Positions 33,105 to 45,783 of a stretch of 64,000 nt of DNA are shown here, one piece after another. The translations under genes and the position numbers were made by a program. The DNA comes from Branchiostoma floridae. Its lineage: Eukaryota; Chordata; Leptocardii; Amphioxiformes; Branchiostomatidae. Under the pieces are notes generated by a model that saw only the letters and a program-made list of their open reading frames with translations, searched no databases and was not told the DNA's origin. The stretch covers positions 4,535,638-4,599,637 of the forward strand of contig NC_049983.1 in assembly GCF_000003815.2 (NCBI RefSeq). Reading direction: 5' to 3'. Each line of letters starts with the position of its first letter. Within the stretch, counting starts at the first letter, position 1.

Positions 33105-35670
33105 TGTTTGACTTCTCAATATAGATGACTGTAACGCCTACAAATGTCATCAAAAATTAGTAAAAGCTACCTTTAGTATGTAAAATTAGTTTATGAATCT
33201 CTCAATGTTTTAGAAAGAACTACATGGTTATATTTCATAGCTGTCAAACTTTCTGGTTTTGTCCTTATATGTACGTTATAACCTTGGTGACTTTGACCTT
33301 GTTCTACCCAGCCTTGACCTTGTTCTATCCGGCCTTCGTAAAACCGACACTTTTTTTCGGTGCAAATCATGCCCAAACTCCCGTTTTTTTGTTGCCCTAG
33401 TGCCTTCTCTCTGTAAACAAAAGTCACAAGTATCATATGACTTTGATTTTTCATTTATCGTCGGAAATGTGCCCGATTTGTAGCCAACAAACTGGAAGAG
33501 AAAAAAATCCCACCTGCTTCTATCGCTGGCAAGTTCATCTGTGTAAATAGAACACCGCGTCCATGGCAACAGGAGTAAACATGGTGAATCGAACACGTGG
33601 GAGGAATGATCTTGAAAATCTTGCGTTGAACCTGCTAAAATAATGTTTTAAAGTATCGATTCTTGACGCTTTGATGATTTTTTAAGTCTTCATATAGGAT
33701 GTTATTATATCTACTTATAAAACCTATTACAGTTGATGATTAGGGTATAACTTTGGAGAGTATTGATGTATTTTAATGTCCTTATCTCAGGGACATTCCT
33801 GTATGACGTAAGGCGTTCATGAGCACAACTGTAGCAACCAGGTTGCGGACGGAACTAACTAGTGAAGCGGATCGTGAAGCCTTTCTTCGCCCCTAGTCAT
33901 ACTCTAACAAATGTCTGTGTTCTAATTAGATGTTGTACGGACTAGTTTACTGTCATAACAGACGCTATCATTTCCCTGTAGTGATATTATCATCTTGGTA
34001 CTATTTTTAGTCGCGGATGAATGTATCAAACCTGTACGATATTCCAATCTCGAGCCCAGGGTTATTTGGCGGTAGACCCTGGGTACGACATTTTTGACAT
34101 TCAGGTTTCATGATAAATGCCACAGTATTTATACCACCTACAATTTTCTTACGTACGCAAAGAATGTTATGTTTTCGGCTGCGTGTGTTTGTTAGTTTTT
34201 CTGTCTGTGTAGTTTAAGTTGAGAAGTCGTGGGTGGTCATTGTGATATTTGGTATTTTGTCATGTGCTTTGCAAAATTTAAGAGATATGGACCACTAACA
34301 ACTGTGTATGGTACTGATTTGCATAATCATTGAAGAAAAAACTTACATTAAAATTTTGATACCTATAGAAAGACAGTTGTAACCGCGATCATGAAACCAC
34401 CGTAGAGATTTGAAAGTTTTACACTAGTTAACCACGATCGATTCGTCTGCTTGAAAATTTCCGCAGTCTCAGACTTTGAAGCACTTCCGGAGCATTTTAT
34501 GAGCTGGTTATTCTGTATCCACATTCACATTAATTGTATCCTTATCTACTGCAAAACCTCCATTCGGCGCAATACAGTAGCTTCGTGGGCACGTGGCGCG
34601 TCTGCAGCTAGTTTTACAACATGTATTACATTAAACAATCTGTCACACCTTAGCTTTAAGAGTTCTTTTAAGCTAGTGAGGATGCCTTTACAGTAGTTGG
34701 TGGCAACGAGCTCTACTCTACAAGTACGACAGTTCAACAGGGCAAAGCAGATTTTTGACTACATTAATACGTATACACTATACAGGGTTGAATGAATGGC
34801 TGAAAGAACAATTTGAACTGAGATCTTAGCTTGTGTACCGAGTGGAGTACCGAGGATAGCAATATGGGTGTAGAATAGGAAAGAGAATAAATAATTTCTT
34901 CCCTAGTCAATCATCTACACGTCAGGTGTTGATAATTTTTTAGTATAACATATCTTACAAATGTAAATTGTGTATTTTTTCTTTACCATGGCCATGTTTG
35001 TTTTGATCAGGTTTTCTTTCTACAATGAGCTATATGGCTGATGACGTAATCCCAAAACAAAGCCGAAATTTCCCTACCAACGTTAGGCTAGGCAGTACGT
35101 TAGTACTAAAGAAAATTTCCGCATTTTTATCTTGACACTCATGCGCATACGCTATAGTTAGCTCTGACCACAAAAATATGGCATCATTGTAAACAGTATA
35201 AAATAAGTTATCCAATGATGGTCAGAGGCAATACTATGCATTTAATAAAGTTTTTATTGATATTAAGCTTTTTACGATAAAAACATTTTATGTGCTAAGG
35301 CGTAGGAAAAATGTGTTTCCAGGAACGGGGCTGAAATAATAGGGTCGGTAGGTGGGGATTTTCAAATCTTATTTTCAAGATCTTGGACGATTCAATCCAA
35401 CAGATACAGTTAAACTGTTGTATTAGATATTATATTGTACTTATGCAGATAATGCATCGTACATGCACAAGTGTATCAACAAAGTGGACGAAAAAGTAGT
35501 TACATGTTAACTACACATCCTTACATCAGTTCCAAGCATTAAACTGTTAACAGAGTGGGAAAAACAGAAATCTGTTCTGATTTTCACTACCTCATCGTGC
35601 ATGATGCGTACGAGATGGACAACTACGTCACAACATTCACGGAATAGTACACGTGGTAATGTTTACACAA
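33105..35670. other. 5' flank of copy A and 3' flank of the FG-GAP gene
   Basis: 33105-34120 mirrors 46560-47562 and should hold the copy A promoter. The frame at 33276-33596 is conserved in both arms but has no ATG start or splice signal, so I do not call it a gene. On minus, AATAAA (TTTATT at 35253-35258 on plus), about 410 bp after the FG-GAP stop, is a likely poly(A) signal. I see nothing else. Confidence 0.5.
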
Positions 35671-38600
35671 CTACCCATAGTGCACCAGCCAGGCTACAAT
35701 GACCGATACTGGCGATAGCAGGCCCACAGTCCCAGAGTTCACCATTCTCACGTCACTTCCGTTTGCAGCATCAGCGAACCGGAAGACGTGAACCTTGTCC
35801 TCACCATACGCAGGAATGAAGGCCTCGATATTGCCATCACCGTCTATGTCTGCAGCCGAGACGCCGCCTACAATTCCCGTACTCGCCAACAGGGGGCGTT
35901 TGTCGTAGGACCAGTCTGCAGGGTCGTCAGTACTGGGAACGAGAAGGTACGCATGCCTGTCGTCGTCCCCAGACAGCAGGATGGTCGGCTTATTCGAATC
36001 ACTGTAGTGGGAAATGGTTTTCAAACCTCACTAGCAAACAAAGATCTCTTTCTGTCGCACCTCATAACTTCAGATAACTGAGATTGGTTACGCATAGAAA
36101 CATTAATTAGGCTTTTTCGATGACAAGAAGGATCTGCAAATCTAGTTTGCATAAAGAGAATAACTTGGTTGCAAATTCTTACACGATAGCAATAAACTTG
36201 AAAACGACGATCAAATAACAAAGTATATCATGTGTCTACTCTAAGACTAGTAAAAATTTGTCTAAATTGGAACTTATACAATTCGACCTAAATTTATTTC
36301 ATATGAAAACGAAGGATTCCAATTTTTCTGTAATGTTTGGGTTTCGTATTGTTTCATGTCTGTTAACGTAGAGAAATGACGGAATGTGGTTGCCTCTTTA
36401 ATGAGCTCTTTTCCGTCGTGACTGTAGAAGGAACAATTTGAAATGAAATGTATTTCGCCTTCCAACATGTTTGATATGCAGTATTTGCAGGTACTTTCGA
36501 ACACATGTAACTTCTTTTACCACCCTTAGTTATAAACTTAAAAGGGTGGTCACTGAATTTGCTGATTGCAAATATTTTCGAACAGTATATGCTGTTCTGC
36601 ATCTCTTATAGATTATCTATTATTTCCTCTTCGAGAATTGACCGGAAAACGCATGCATGATCGAGAACATTACAGTACAGTACAGTATAGTACGACAGCA
36701 TCAACTTTTTTGCGGCCTTTTGACTTGTTCTGATTTGTTCAACAATATCTTGAATTCTTTGCGGTCATCATTGCACTTACATTGCATCGACAATGTAGGA
36801 GCAATGTTTAGGCTTGAATAATTCCTGCTCATTATCATGGTTTATGGAAAAATACACGTCTTTAAGTACAACGTGGTACTAATGTCACGTTACATGTATG
36901 ATAATGACGAGCTACATTATATTGCAGTAATTATGCTTGCAGGGAGCGTATTGAGAACGACAACCAAATTTTATGTTTTTAAAACTGCACATTTTGCCGG
37001 TGTGACAGCGTTCTCGCCCCCCCGTGATCTCGCCCCCCCGGGGGCGAAATCACTAGCGATCTCGCCCCCCCGGGGCGAAATCACTAGCGATCTCGCCCTC
37101 CCCGGCTAGTGATCTCGCCCCCCTACCTCGCCCCCCTTTAGTGATTTCGCCCCCCCCCAAAAAAACGGGTTTACGTGACATTTTGGTAGTTGATTGGTAT
37201 AAATCACAAAATGTAGTTTCAGAATGATATAAGTACACGAGTTTGATACTTAACTCCATTCATAGTATCAATATTAACGTAATTACATGGTAATAAGATA
37301 GTTGAACTTGTTTCAGACAAGGAGGGTTTGGTCCCTTGTATTTCCATTATTGCATATACCTGAGTCTTGACATAAGATGTATTTCATTGTATTCACCTGT
37401 CCTCAAGCAACCTATATATCTCCAATATGAAGTCTCTACAATGAAGTGACCACAAAAGAACTATGTAATGTCTTTATTAATTATGCAAATATTAGGTATT
37501 AATTAGAATAACGCACATTTTGGTATATGCACCTGGCCAAGGGATATCTTCACCTCCAACATGACTGTCTTTTCTAGTATTTAGGAACTGATGCATTTAC
37601 CCGTGTTTCTTAAGACTGGTACTTTACCAGTGTTTGTGTAGCATTTAGCAACAGCTATATCAACTTGCGCATAGATAGTGTTTATAATGAGAAACTATTA
37701 TTCACGTGTGTTTTTGTTAGTGCTTTAAATGTTTCCAGCACAAGAAAGAAAACACTGTGACAAATTGAAAACATATAGCTGACGTATTCCGTACCATAGA
37801 CGGTGTTGATTTATACGTTCGCAGTAGCACTGTTTTTATGCCAACTCAGCTGCAAAAAAATTGTCTTTTTTCATTTCAATGTCATGTTTGCACCGAACAA
37901 TATAATATCGACTTTCGAGGTATGACATCTTACGGTACGGTAATAAGGTTCCATATAGGTACCAGGTAACACACCATATACGTTACTCCCCAGGTGCAGT
38001 ATAGTACCAGGTAGCGCACCTGTAATATGTAGTAGCCAGCTGCTCGGGGGGGGGGGGGCGAAACGCTAGTGATTTCGCCCCCCGGGGGGGCGAGATCGCC
38101 GGGGGGGCGAGATCGCTGTCACACCGGGTCCAAATGAATCCCACCCAAACTTGGCACAGACTTTGCTCTATAAATTCCGAAGTATTTCAATAAAACAGAA
38201 CATTTTATATTAATTGGTGAAGTTTATCATGGAATTTTTCCAAACCAAAAATATTCAAATATTCTCTATGAGTCCAAACGAACCCTGTTGGGGTGTTTGG
38301 GGGTGTAAATGTGTAGTAAGGTTCTTAAGGTTCTTAACCATCATTAGGGTAGAATGACTGGAAACTACTTCGTCGTGAACAGAGACGAAAGTGGGATACA
38401 AGTTGAGCCACGTTTGGGACGGCATTATTGCTGTTGCAGCGCCACCTACATCGGCTATAAGTAGCAGCAAGTAGTTTCCAGTCATTCTACCCTTATGATG
38501 GTGTCTGATAGACATCGAAACGTTGTAAGTAAGTACTCCCTGGTTGTGCCAAATAACCTTACTATATGAAAAATTGCCAACCCGATAAAGTTATTTACGG

Positions 38601-41600
38601 GTTCTGTTCTTACCGCTTGAGCAGTACGGCCGACCCTGGCGTTCCTTTACCCATCGTCATACTTCCTGGGACAGAGAACCCACTGGCGATTACGTGTCGT
38701 TCCCAGGTGCCACTGCGGAAATCCTCGGGGATTTCGTACACTCGGACGGTTCCGTTTGGTTTCCCTGTCGGAGGAGTCTTGGATCCACCAGACCAAAACA
38801 AGAGGAAGTGAGTAGAAGATTAAACTTAACCCAACCAACCCTTAGGAAACATTGGGACTTTAATACCCAAATTTTTGGCCGACTTTGTCGGCCTTGTTCT
38901 TGGAAAGGACTAAATGAATGAGTTCATATTCGTCTTCACCGTCCAAGCATTCAACTCAGACGGGGGCTGACACAGGTTATCTTGCACTTACGACCCATTG
39001 CTGAAGTCAGCTGGCTTTAACGTCACGTCCAGGAAATATCAGTGAACGGGTTCATTTCGTGAACAACTTGGTAAGTCCCAATTAATTATATAAAGTTTTG
39101 ACTGCATTCATTATGTCAACTTTCCAACACGTTTAGGTTAAATGTGTTAATTTTCACAAGAAAACGTATTTAATCAAAGCCCAATTGCAAGATGTTAATT
39201 ACAGAAGTTGGTATCTCACTGGCTTCCGCCTGTTTTCGAAAGATATCCGCCGATTGGCGCCAACAAGTCGTCAATTGCAGTGTGCCACGTGCCAAGGGAA
39301 AATCGCAAAGTTGTCGCAATTTGTAGTCGCAACAAACAGTGGCATTTGCTTAATTAAACAATAGCCAATGTTGTGAACCAACGACCGTATATGACCAGGG
39401 CCGGGATGTCCCTTACCTACTTGTCACCACCAGCAAGTCGTCTTTTCCATCCCCGTTCACATCAGTCAACTGTCAGGACGACAAAAATACAACGTCAACT
39501 ACCAAGGACAAAGAAATGCTTTGTACACAACCACGTGTTTTATTCAAATCAGATGATTCATGACCGCCTGTTGCCTTCCATGGGACGATTCTGACTCAGG
39601 GTGCAGTTACGCACTGCAGTTAGCTAGCTGTCGTTGCTAACAGATCGATGCGCTCCCAAACGTAAAATACTTACACTTATGTTGGAGACTATCTTACTGA
39701 AATTATTCCTACTTACGTAATAAGTTTGCCTACCTGGACGTCGAAGTACCGCTCGATATCGTCATCAATGGTCGCAGTCCTGATCAGGGTCGGGTCTGTC
39801 CAGATGTCACCGGAGTCTGTCAGGAAACATGGGACGATGTTATTCATTCACTTGGCGTTATAATTAGTTTGTACCTACAACTTAAGGAAACATGCTACTT
39901 TTTATCCGAGAGGTACGGAATGAAATAGTATAGGTAAAAATAGTCACATAGCCTTTTAAGACACCAGGGGCAGTTTGTTGTTGTCCACTGCATCTGGGAC
40001 ACGGTATTGGAAGGTGGAGCGCAATCCTCTTCCTCCTTTTTTGTACATTCTCATGCGTTGTACAACAGTGGGTTTTCTTGCGATTGGCCATTGGGCATGA
40101 GTTTGCCATTTTCATTGAATAAGTTATAAAAAAATCACACAGAAAAGAGGGAAAGCGTGGAAATCTATTCCTTTTAAAGTTTTACCTTCTGTCCAGACGA
40201 TACGAAATCTCCTGCCAAAATACTCCGGACAGAGGAACGCCTGCTTCTCGTCACCTCCTGTGATGGTCAGTCGGACAGCCAAGGACCCGAATTCCGGACC
40301 CTGGATGACCACATGGGATGCCCAGTTTGGAGTCTGCAGCCCACTGGACACTGGTTGCTCAAACCAAACTAGCTCACCCTGTGTTGTCGGAGGAACTGGT
40401 AAAAAAATAAAATATGAACTAGAGTTCGGCGACCTCATACCTCCATGAAATATTCAAGCTTTTGTAAATTCTATGCAACAGACTTGCACATTTTCATGAT
40501 TCTTGCACGGTGACGTTCATCATTGACTAACATACACGTCAAGTATGAAATTCCTATCATTAATCATTGGGCAAATATCATTGCAATTTTCGCATATGTT
40601 ATGCAAATCAGTTCCTAATTAGCACATTTGGCATCTGCTTATGTTCCATCTATCATAATGTACATTTGTTACATTTATTGAAGTCAAGTTATTGAAATAA
40701 TGGAATTATAAAAATTCCTCATTAATCATGCAAATAATGTCCTCATTTGCATAACATGTATTTCCCATGTTTATGTTTATTTGTTTGAATCAGGTCCATG
40801 GCCCATAAAAAACGGTCACAGTACAGACTACAGAGGTTAAAAGACTACACTTACAACTAATTAACTATTATTTACAAAGTGTCGCCAGAATGTGCTGAAG
40901 CGAAAGCCGTCCGAGTGGACAAGCAATCGGATGATGTCATTGTCAGACGACAGCAAGCGCATAGCAAATGCATGGGTGACCTTGCGGCGCCTTGCGTCAA
41001 ACATGTCGGTCCGATTACTAACAAACAAGCAACTTGTGCTTGTGTGCCTGCCGACCGAAAAGAGGAGTTTAAATGCTCTGTGGTAAGCCACACGCAGTTT
41101 CGACACACACACAAACGCAGGGTAAAATACATGTATAACCTCCATAACATTTCATGGAGGTAATGAATGTAAGTTCATCTGTGACGGTACGCGGTAGTAA
41201 ACATTATGTTACAATTTCAAGAACCACATATCCGTTCACAAAATGACACCGATTGCCAAGCACCTTTGACCCTTTGCTGACGTCACACTTCCACATATCC
41301 GTTCACAAAATGATACCGACTGCCAAGCACCTTTGACCCTTTGCTGACGTCACACTTCCACATATCCGTTCACAAAATGATACCGACTGCCAAGCACCTT
41401 TGACCCTTTGCTGACGTCACACTTCCGTTCCGGATGTGTGACTTAGGCTTTGGGTCATTTCAGGGGTGACGTAAGCATTAGCGCAGGCGCCTAGAGCCCA
41501 CGGTGAGAGATCTCAAATAAAAACAAGGCTTTATGTGAAATCTGGGCATTTGGGGAGTGGCTGCAGTAGGAAAGACCCTACACTGGTAGAATTAGTTGTA

Positions 41601-44600
41601 AAAAATGACCTTTCTCCATCGAGGGGATTTCCGCACCCCCCTGAAATAGTGGTATCATCGCCAGAATGCTGTTTTCAGCCAAATGGGCCAATCCAAGGGC
41701 TCTAATCAGGGGGTGTATCAAAAGATTAGCCGTATAGAAATTCTTGCCAAGGAATTTGCCGAGACTGGACATAGTAGGCTATCATTTGAAGGTAAGTTTG
41801 NNNNNNNNNNNNNNNNNNNNNNNNNNNNNNNNNNNNNNNNNNNNNNNNNNNNNNNNNNNNNNNNNNNNNNNNNNNNNNNNNNNNNNNNNNNNNNNNNNNN
41901 TAGCGCTTTATTTTGTGAACGGATATATGGTTCGTAATATTGTAACATAAAAATGAATGAAGTTTCAATTGGGGGGTCTGCGTTTTTTCCTTCTGCCTCC
42001 ACATTTGCAGAGAGAGGCAGACGGAAAAATGCGGTTACTTCTAGACCCCCCCTCAAACGAAACCTCCGCTTATAGACAAGACACCAAATAACAGAATAAA
42101 GAAACTCTTGTCACACAACCATGCTTTGTTCACTCCGACGTTTCGGTGACTGTCAACTTTCTCAAGGTTCGCTTGTACTGCAGCGCCAGTTTTTTTTATA
42201 CTTACAATAGAAATATACTTATTATTCCTCCCTGCGGAGACATTTAAGTAAATATAATAATTCTAGTATATATTACACTACTGTGTGTTTGGGATCGCAT
42301 ATATGACAATACAATACGCATGTGTGACAATGCAGTACATTTGGGGCCGCATACTAGTAGTTAGCAGCGATACCCAGCTGCACTGTGGAATAGCGCTGAG
42401 GAAGATCAACATGATGAGGACAGATGCTCACCGAAACGGCAGCTGTGATTTCATGTCTTGGTTCGGAACAAAGAACTATCTTATCCAGTAATCCTAGGCC
42501 CCAGCCTGATGAAATTATTCAGGAGTATTTCGTATCAGAAAGAAAAGGGTAAAAAGTAGCTAGTCAGGCAACATTTTCCAGAAAACGCAGTATGTTAGTA
42601 CAGTAATTTGCCTTTTGTCAAGATACTCGCACACAATACTATACCATTAGGCTCGCCCTTGAGGCGTTGCCTACAAAAGAAAGAAGAAACCTTAGTCACA
42701 TTCACTCCCTAATGAAAAATAAGTCGAACTCTTAGTTGTATAACTATAAGGAGTGAAAACTGTTGTCAAAGCTTTCGTTCTCCAGCCTACCAGCGCCTCC
42801 TAGCAGTCATGAAATGAACTCCATGACAGAAGAGGAAGAAGAAGAAACAAAGAAGGAGATTGTCGAAAAGAAGGAGAACACACCATCAAAAACAATATGT
42901 TTTCTCCATCGGGAAATATAGATATAAATCTTTTCATACTTGGAGGAGGACTTAGAACAAACGACAATCTCGCCAGCACGGCGTCCAGTCGGCCATCGCC
43001 ATTCATGTCAACCCACTGTGGCGCTCGGGTGTAGGACCACGGCTGTCCCTGGGGGGTGCCTGAGATCAGCACGGCATCGCCTGTTATAAGAACATGCCAG
43101 GAAAGGAAATATGCCATTCATCATAGATCATCATATATATAATGATATGCCATTAATGTGTAATATATCAACATGCATATCATTTGAAACACTTAAATGA
43201 TCGATACGCTTCACGAACCTTGGTAGTTTCTAAGTCTTTTCTTTGTTACCTCCGGGAAAGAACTAGATATACGACTATACATGTAGTAATACAGGGTGAC
43301 CGATTTAACGATGCCAGGGATGGGTGCATTTGATAAAGACGTTTTTTCTTCTTCTTTTCCTATCATAAAATTAGACCAAAGCCTGTTGAGGTTGTGTTTA
43401 CCTGACAGTGTATAAAGTAGCATACCTATATAGGCTGTCAATGTTTAACCTTGGAGCCCTTGAAAGTCAATAACAGAATGGAGCGGACGTGTTTGAAGAC
43501 ACGCAGCCATGTACATTTCATACAGTCTGGTTTCCGTCTCGTAATACCTATGTCAAATTATTCACGATCTTCGGGCGCATAGCAGGAAGATCAGCCATAT
43601 TTAAGATCGACAGAGGGTTGCGCGTATTTTTCACCTGAAAACCGTCGCTATACGTTGTACCTTGTACAATTGTTGTGCAATAAAGTTATCATTATAAGCG
43701 AGACTCGGGCGAATGCCACAGAATCGTCGTCCGATCGATTTTCGCCAAATGTGACAGGGGTATAAAGGATCGTCACCGTTTGAAACGGTCGTCGCCTTTT
43801 TACATGTATTAGCACGCTTTACCCGCACCGTGCACGTGGTCTTTCGTGGCGTGGTTAAAAGGGTTTAAGGTCAGACTAGTATGTTTGACTCGGTTTCCTC
43901 TTTTCGATGATATTTTTCATCATTCATGACCCTACTGTCGTACATTTGTAATCGAAATGTTGCTTTCTATACGTTTATGTTTTCATTCACCCCCTCCCCC
44001 CAAAAAGTTTTAAAAGGCTCGGTTTAAATGGTACCAACGTTGAGGTTCCTAGACGGAGGTAGTTATCAGAACAAACTATAGGCTCCTGGTCAGGCCCACC
44101 TACCTACATTACCCGGCCAGCCTGCTATCAGCGCCACGGAACCATTGTTCTTGGGCGGGAGGCGGCCGGAACAGACGCAAACCACTCCTGATTCAGCAAA
44201 CACTGTCTCTGTGCAGGTACAAGGGTTAGATGTGAGGATCTGTGTAAAGCACTCTCCATATATTAATTTAAGGGTTAATGACCCGCCCCGAGGTGTATAT
44301 GGTGTCATAACGCCTGGTCCTTTGCTACAACCACCGAATAAAACCACCGAGTGAGCGAAGCGAACGAGGTGGTTTTATGAGGTGGCAAAGGACCAGGTGT
44401 TATGACACCATGTACACCGAGGAACAGGTGGGTCATTAACGTTATTATCATATAGCCTACCCAAACTTGCAAACTCCTGTATGACGCATAGATCCCTTGG
44501 TACTATACGTGTGAATTCCTTTGTCGAATTTCTGAAAATTCACATTTGCTCTTTGGTACATACATTTGTAAGGAGATTACAGATTGCATTTTGAAACCAA

Positions 44601-45783
44601 AATTTCCACAGAAAATATTCGAAACATTGTAGTCTTTGGATCTTTAGAACATCAATGTTAACAGAAGGAGCCATTCCCCCCTTCTTGCAGTCTGTACTTA
44701 CTCCCTCTGCTCTGGCATATGTTTCGCTCCTTTTAATTGGCCAATGCCTTCATATCTTGTGTGTATTGCTCCTTCTGATTAGTCAGAATGCACCGGTGTC
44801 GATTTGCATCGACACTGGTGCCGGTGTCGATTCATTCTGACCAATCAGAAGGGCGATACACGCCGGGCTGGCGGGAATCTTTGTGTTACGGCGTCATAAC
44901 CAACGTGGAATGGGGCCTTCTGATTGGTCCGCGGCGCTTGGCTATATGATAATACTGTAGAGAAACCCACATAAAAACATGACTTCTAAAGTTGTCACCC
45001 GTTAACCAATATAGATAATGAATTGTACAAAAAAAGCAAGGACACCATGCAAAACTCAGAGCATGTGTATAATTCAATGACATGCATCTGTTGAGCAAAA
45101 CAAGTAAAATCATACAGTACGGGCAAAGCTTATATCAAGTACAAAGACCGTACGTGACCATGCTGTACAGTGTTGTGCATGTATGATGTTCCGCCCTCTC
45201 CCGACATTAGACAACACGGTAACGTTAGACGTATCTATTTTTGTTAAAACTCCCACCATGCAAAACTCCCTCCAAATGAGATAGATTACTCCAGAGGCAA
45301 AAAAGATTTTCCTGTCCCGAAGAGAGCCTGGCCAATCCACAGTTGACTGGATACCAGGTTTGGCAAGTTTGTGAACCTTAGACCATGTTGAAAATGGCGA
45401 ACCAACGCTCTCGTAAGTATGCCCTCGCTGCTAGAAGCCTGCGAAAGAGACTACAACTTACCCGGTACTATGCTGACTTCGTTTGGCCAGGCAAAAACGT
45501 CACTGATCAGAGTAGGCTGTATCTCCCCTGGCTCGTTGATCGTCCTCCCCACATCTTGAACCCCCCACACATGGTCAGTCGCGTCCGGCGCAACGCTAAA
45601 CGACGACAGAAACAGATCGTACACATGGTCAGACGGAAGCGGTCTTCCCTCGGCCCGCACCAGGGTAGAGAAAGCCGGGAAAGCCACGGGGAAGGCTCCC
45701 AGCTCCTGGTAGTCTACACAGGACGTGTGGAGGGGCAAGGAGAGGGCGATAAAGGGGAGCAAGTAAAGTAATGCTCGGACCAT
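35671..45783 (-). CDS. Secreted FG-GAP/VCBS-type beta-propeller-like protein
   Basis: Exons on minus: 45462-45783, 44113-44187, 42940-43080, 40186-40395, 39734-39816, 39417-39469, about 38614-38793, 35671-36001. Phases agree and give 464 residues. The start MVRALLYLLPFIALSLPLHT is a clear signal peptide. FG-GAP blades with calcium-binding-like DxDGDG loops follow: VDMNGDGRLDAVLAR, LTDVNGDGKDDLLVVTS, AADIDGDGNIEAF, plus blade edges such as LVWFEQP and TWERHVIASGF. Such repeats form beta-propellers in extracellular proteins; the ligand here is unknown. The ends of exons 3 and 7 are less certain. The acceptor of exon 7 reads TG rather than AG if the phase-consistent start at 38793 is used. The gene spans the assembly gap at 41801-41900 with exons in order. 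Confidence 0.75.
36997..38127. mobile_element. TIR element with GATCTCGCCCCCC arrays
   Basis: The ends CCGGTGTGACAGCG and CGCTGTCACACCGG are inverted. Beside each end lie repeats of GATCTCGCCCCCC / GTGATTTCGCCCCCC (37011-37160 and 38045-38115). The middle is ordinary AT-rich DNA with no coding. It is 1131 bp long and lies in the last intron of the FG-GAP gene. Confidence 0.65.
38338..38501. repeat. Foldback: 32-bp arms, 100-bp loop
   Basis: 38338-38369 and 38470-38501 are inverted copies with one mismatch (core GTAGAATGACTGGAAACTAC). On plus, the right arm is followed by a GTGTCT-GAT-AGACAT hairpin and CGAAACGTTG, again a loose hammerhead-like layout. Confidence 0.7.
41222..41424 (+). promoter_or_regulatory. 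Three 67-bp tandem units, each with a CRE palindrome
   Basis: TGACGTCA, the full CREB/ATF site, stands at 41278-41285, 41345-41352 and 41412-41419, exactly 67 bp apart. A variant TGACGTAA follows at about 41467. Units start ACATATCCGTTCACAAAATG. Function is not shown; the palindrome may be carried by chance. Confidence 0.65.
41801..41900. other. Assembly gap, 100 N
   Basis: Run of N of a fixed size, so its true length is unknown. Confidence 0.99.
41964..42063. repeat. Small foldback element
   Basis: GTTTCAATTGGGGGGTCTGC and the inverse of TAGACCCCCCCTCAAACGAA pair as imperfect arms around CTTCTGCCTC...GAGGCAGACG. Confidence 0.6.
44273..44440. repeat. Foldback element, arms about 75 bp
   Basis: Arms run from GGGTTAATGACCCGCC and to GGTGGGTCATTAACG, with CATAACGCCTGGTCCTTTGC against GCAAAGGACCAGGTGTTATG. 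The loop is GAGTGAGCGAAGCGAACG. It is non-coding and lies in FG-GAP intron 1. Confidence 0.75.
44759..44861. repeat. Foldback repeat with CCAAT-type motifs
   Basis: CCTTCTGATTAGTCAGAATG and CATTCTGACCAATCAGAAGG pair around an inner palindrome GGTGTCGATTTGCATCGACA. Confidence 0.7.

Larger units (their letters stand above)
17900..34120 (-). repeat. Left arm of a large inverted duplication
   Basis: The minus strand of this segment matches the plus strand of about 46560-60900 exon for exon and through most introns. Exon 1 differs at only about five of 135 bases; the C-terminal domain of the last exon differs at about 24 of 300 residues. Arm lengths differ through insertions: copy A has extra sequence in its intron 15, an extra MITE in intron 1 and an AAAT-tailed insert in intron 8. 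The single-copy spacer is 34.1-46.6 kb. Confidence 0.9.
41204..41950. mobile_element. TIR element containing a CRE array and the gap
   Basis: The ends TTATGTTACAATTTCAAGAA and the inverse of TTCGTAATATTGTAACATAA extend inward through ACATATCCGTTCACAAAAT (left) and its inverse (right, 41901-41950). Both TIRs are present, so the 100-N gap lies inside one element and is probably local. It lies in FG-GAP intron 3. Confidence 0.65.

Noticed and set aside
33276-33596. Frame conserved upstream of both gene copies (also 47091-47363)
   Set aside because: It has no ATG start and no splice signals; conservation follows from the arm duplication and the ends differ.
42620-42690. Extra FG-GAP exon reading QRLKGEPNG on minus
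   Set aside because: It is flanked by AG and GT but is not needed: exon 3 and exon 4 join in phase without it, and the piece lacks blade features.
45385-45771. 128-codon plus-strand frame
   Set aside because: It is a shadow of the signal-peptide exon of the FG-GAP gene on minus.
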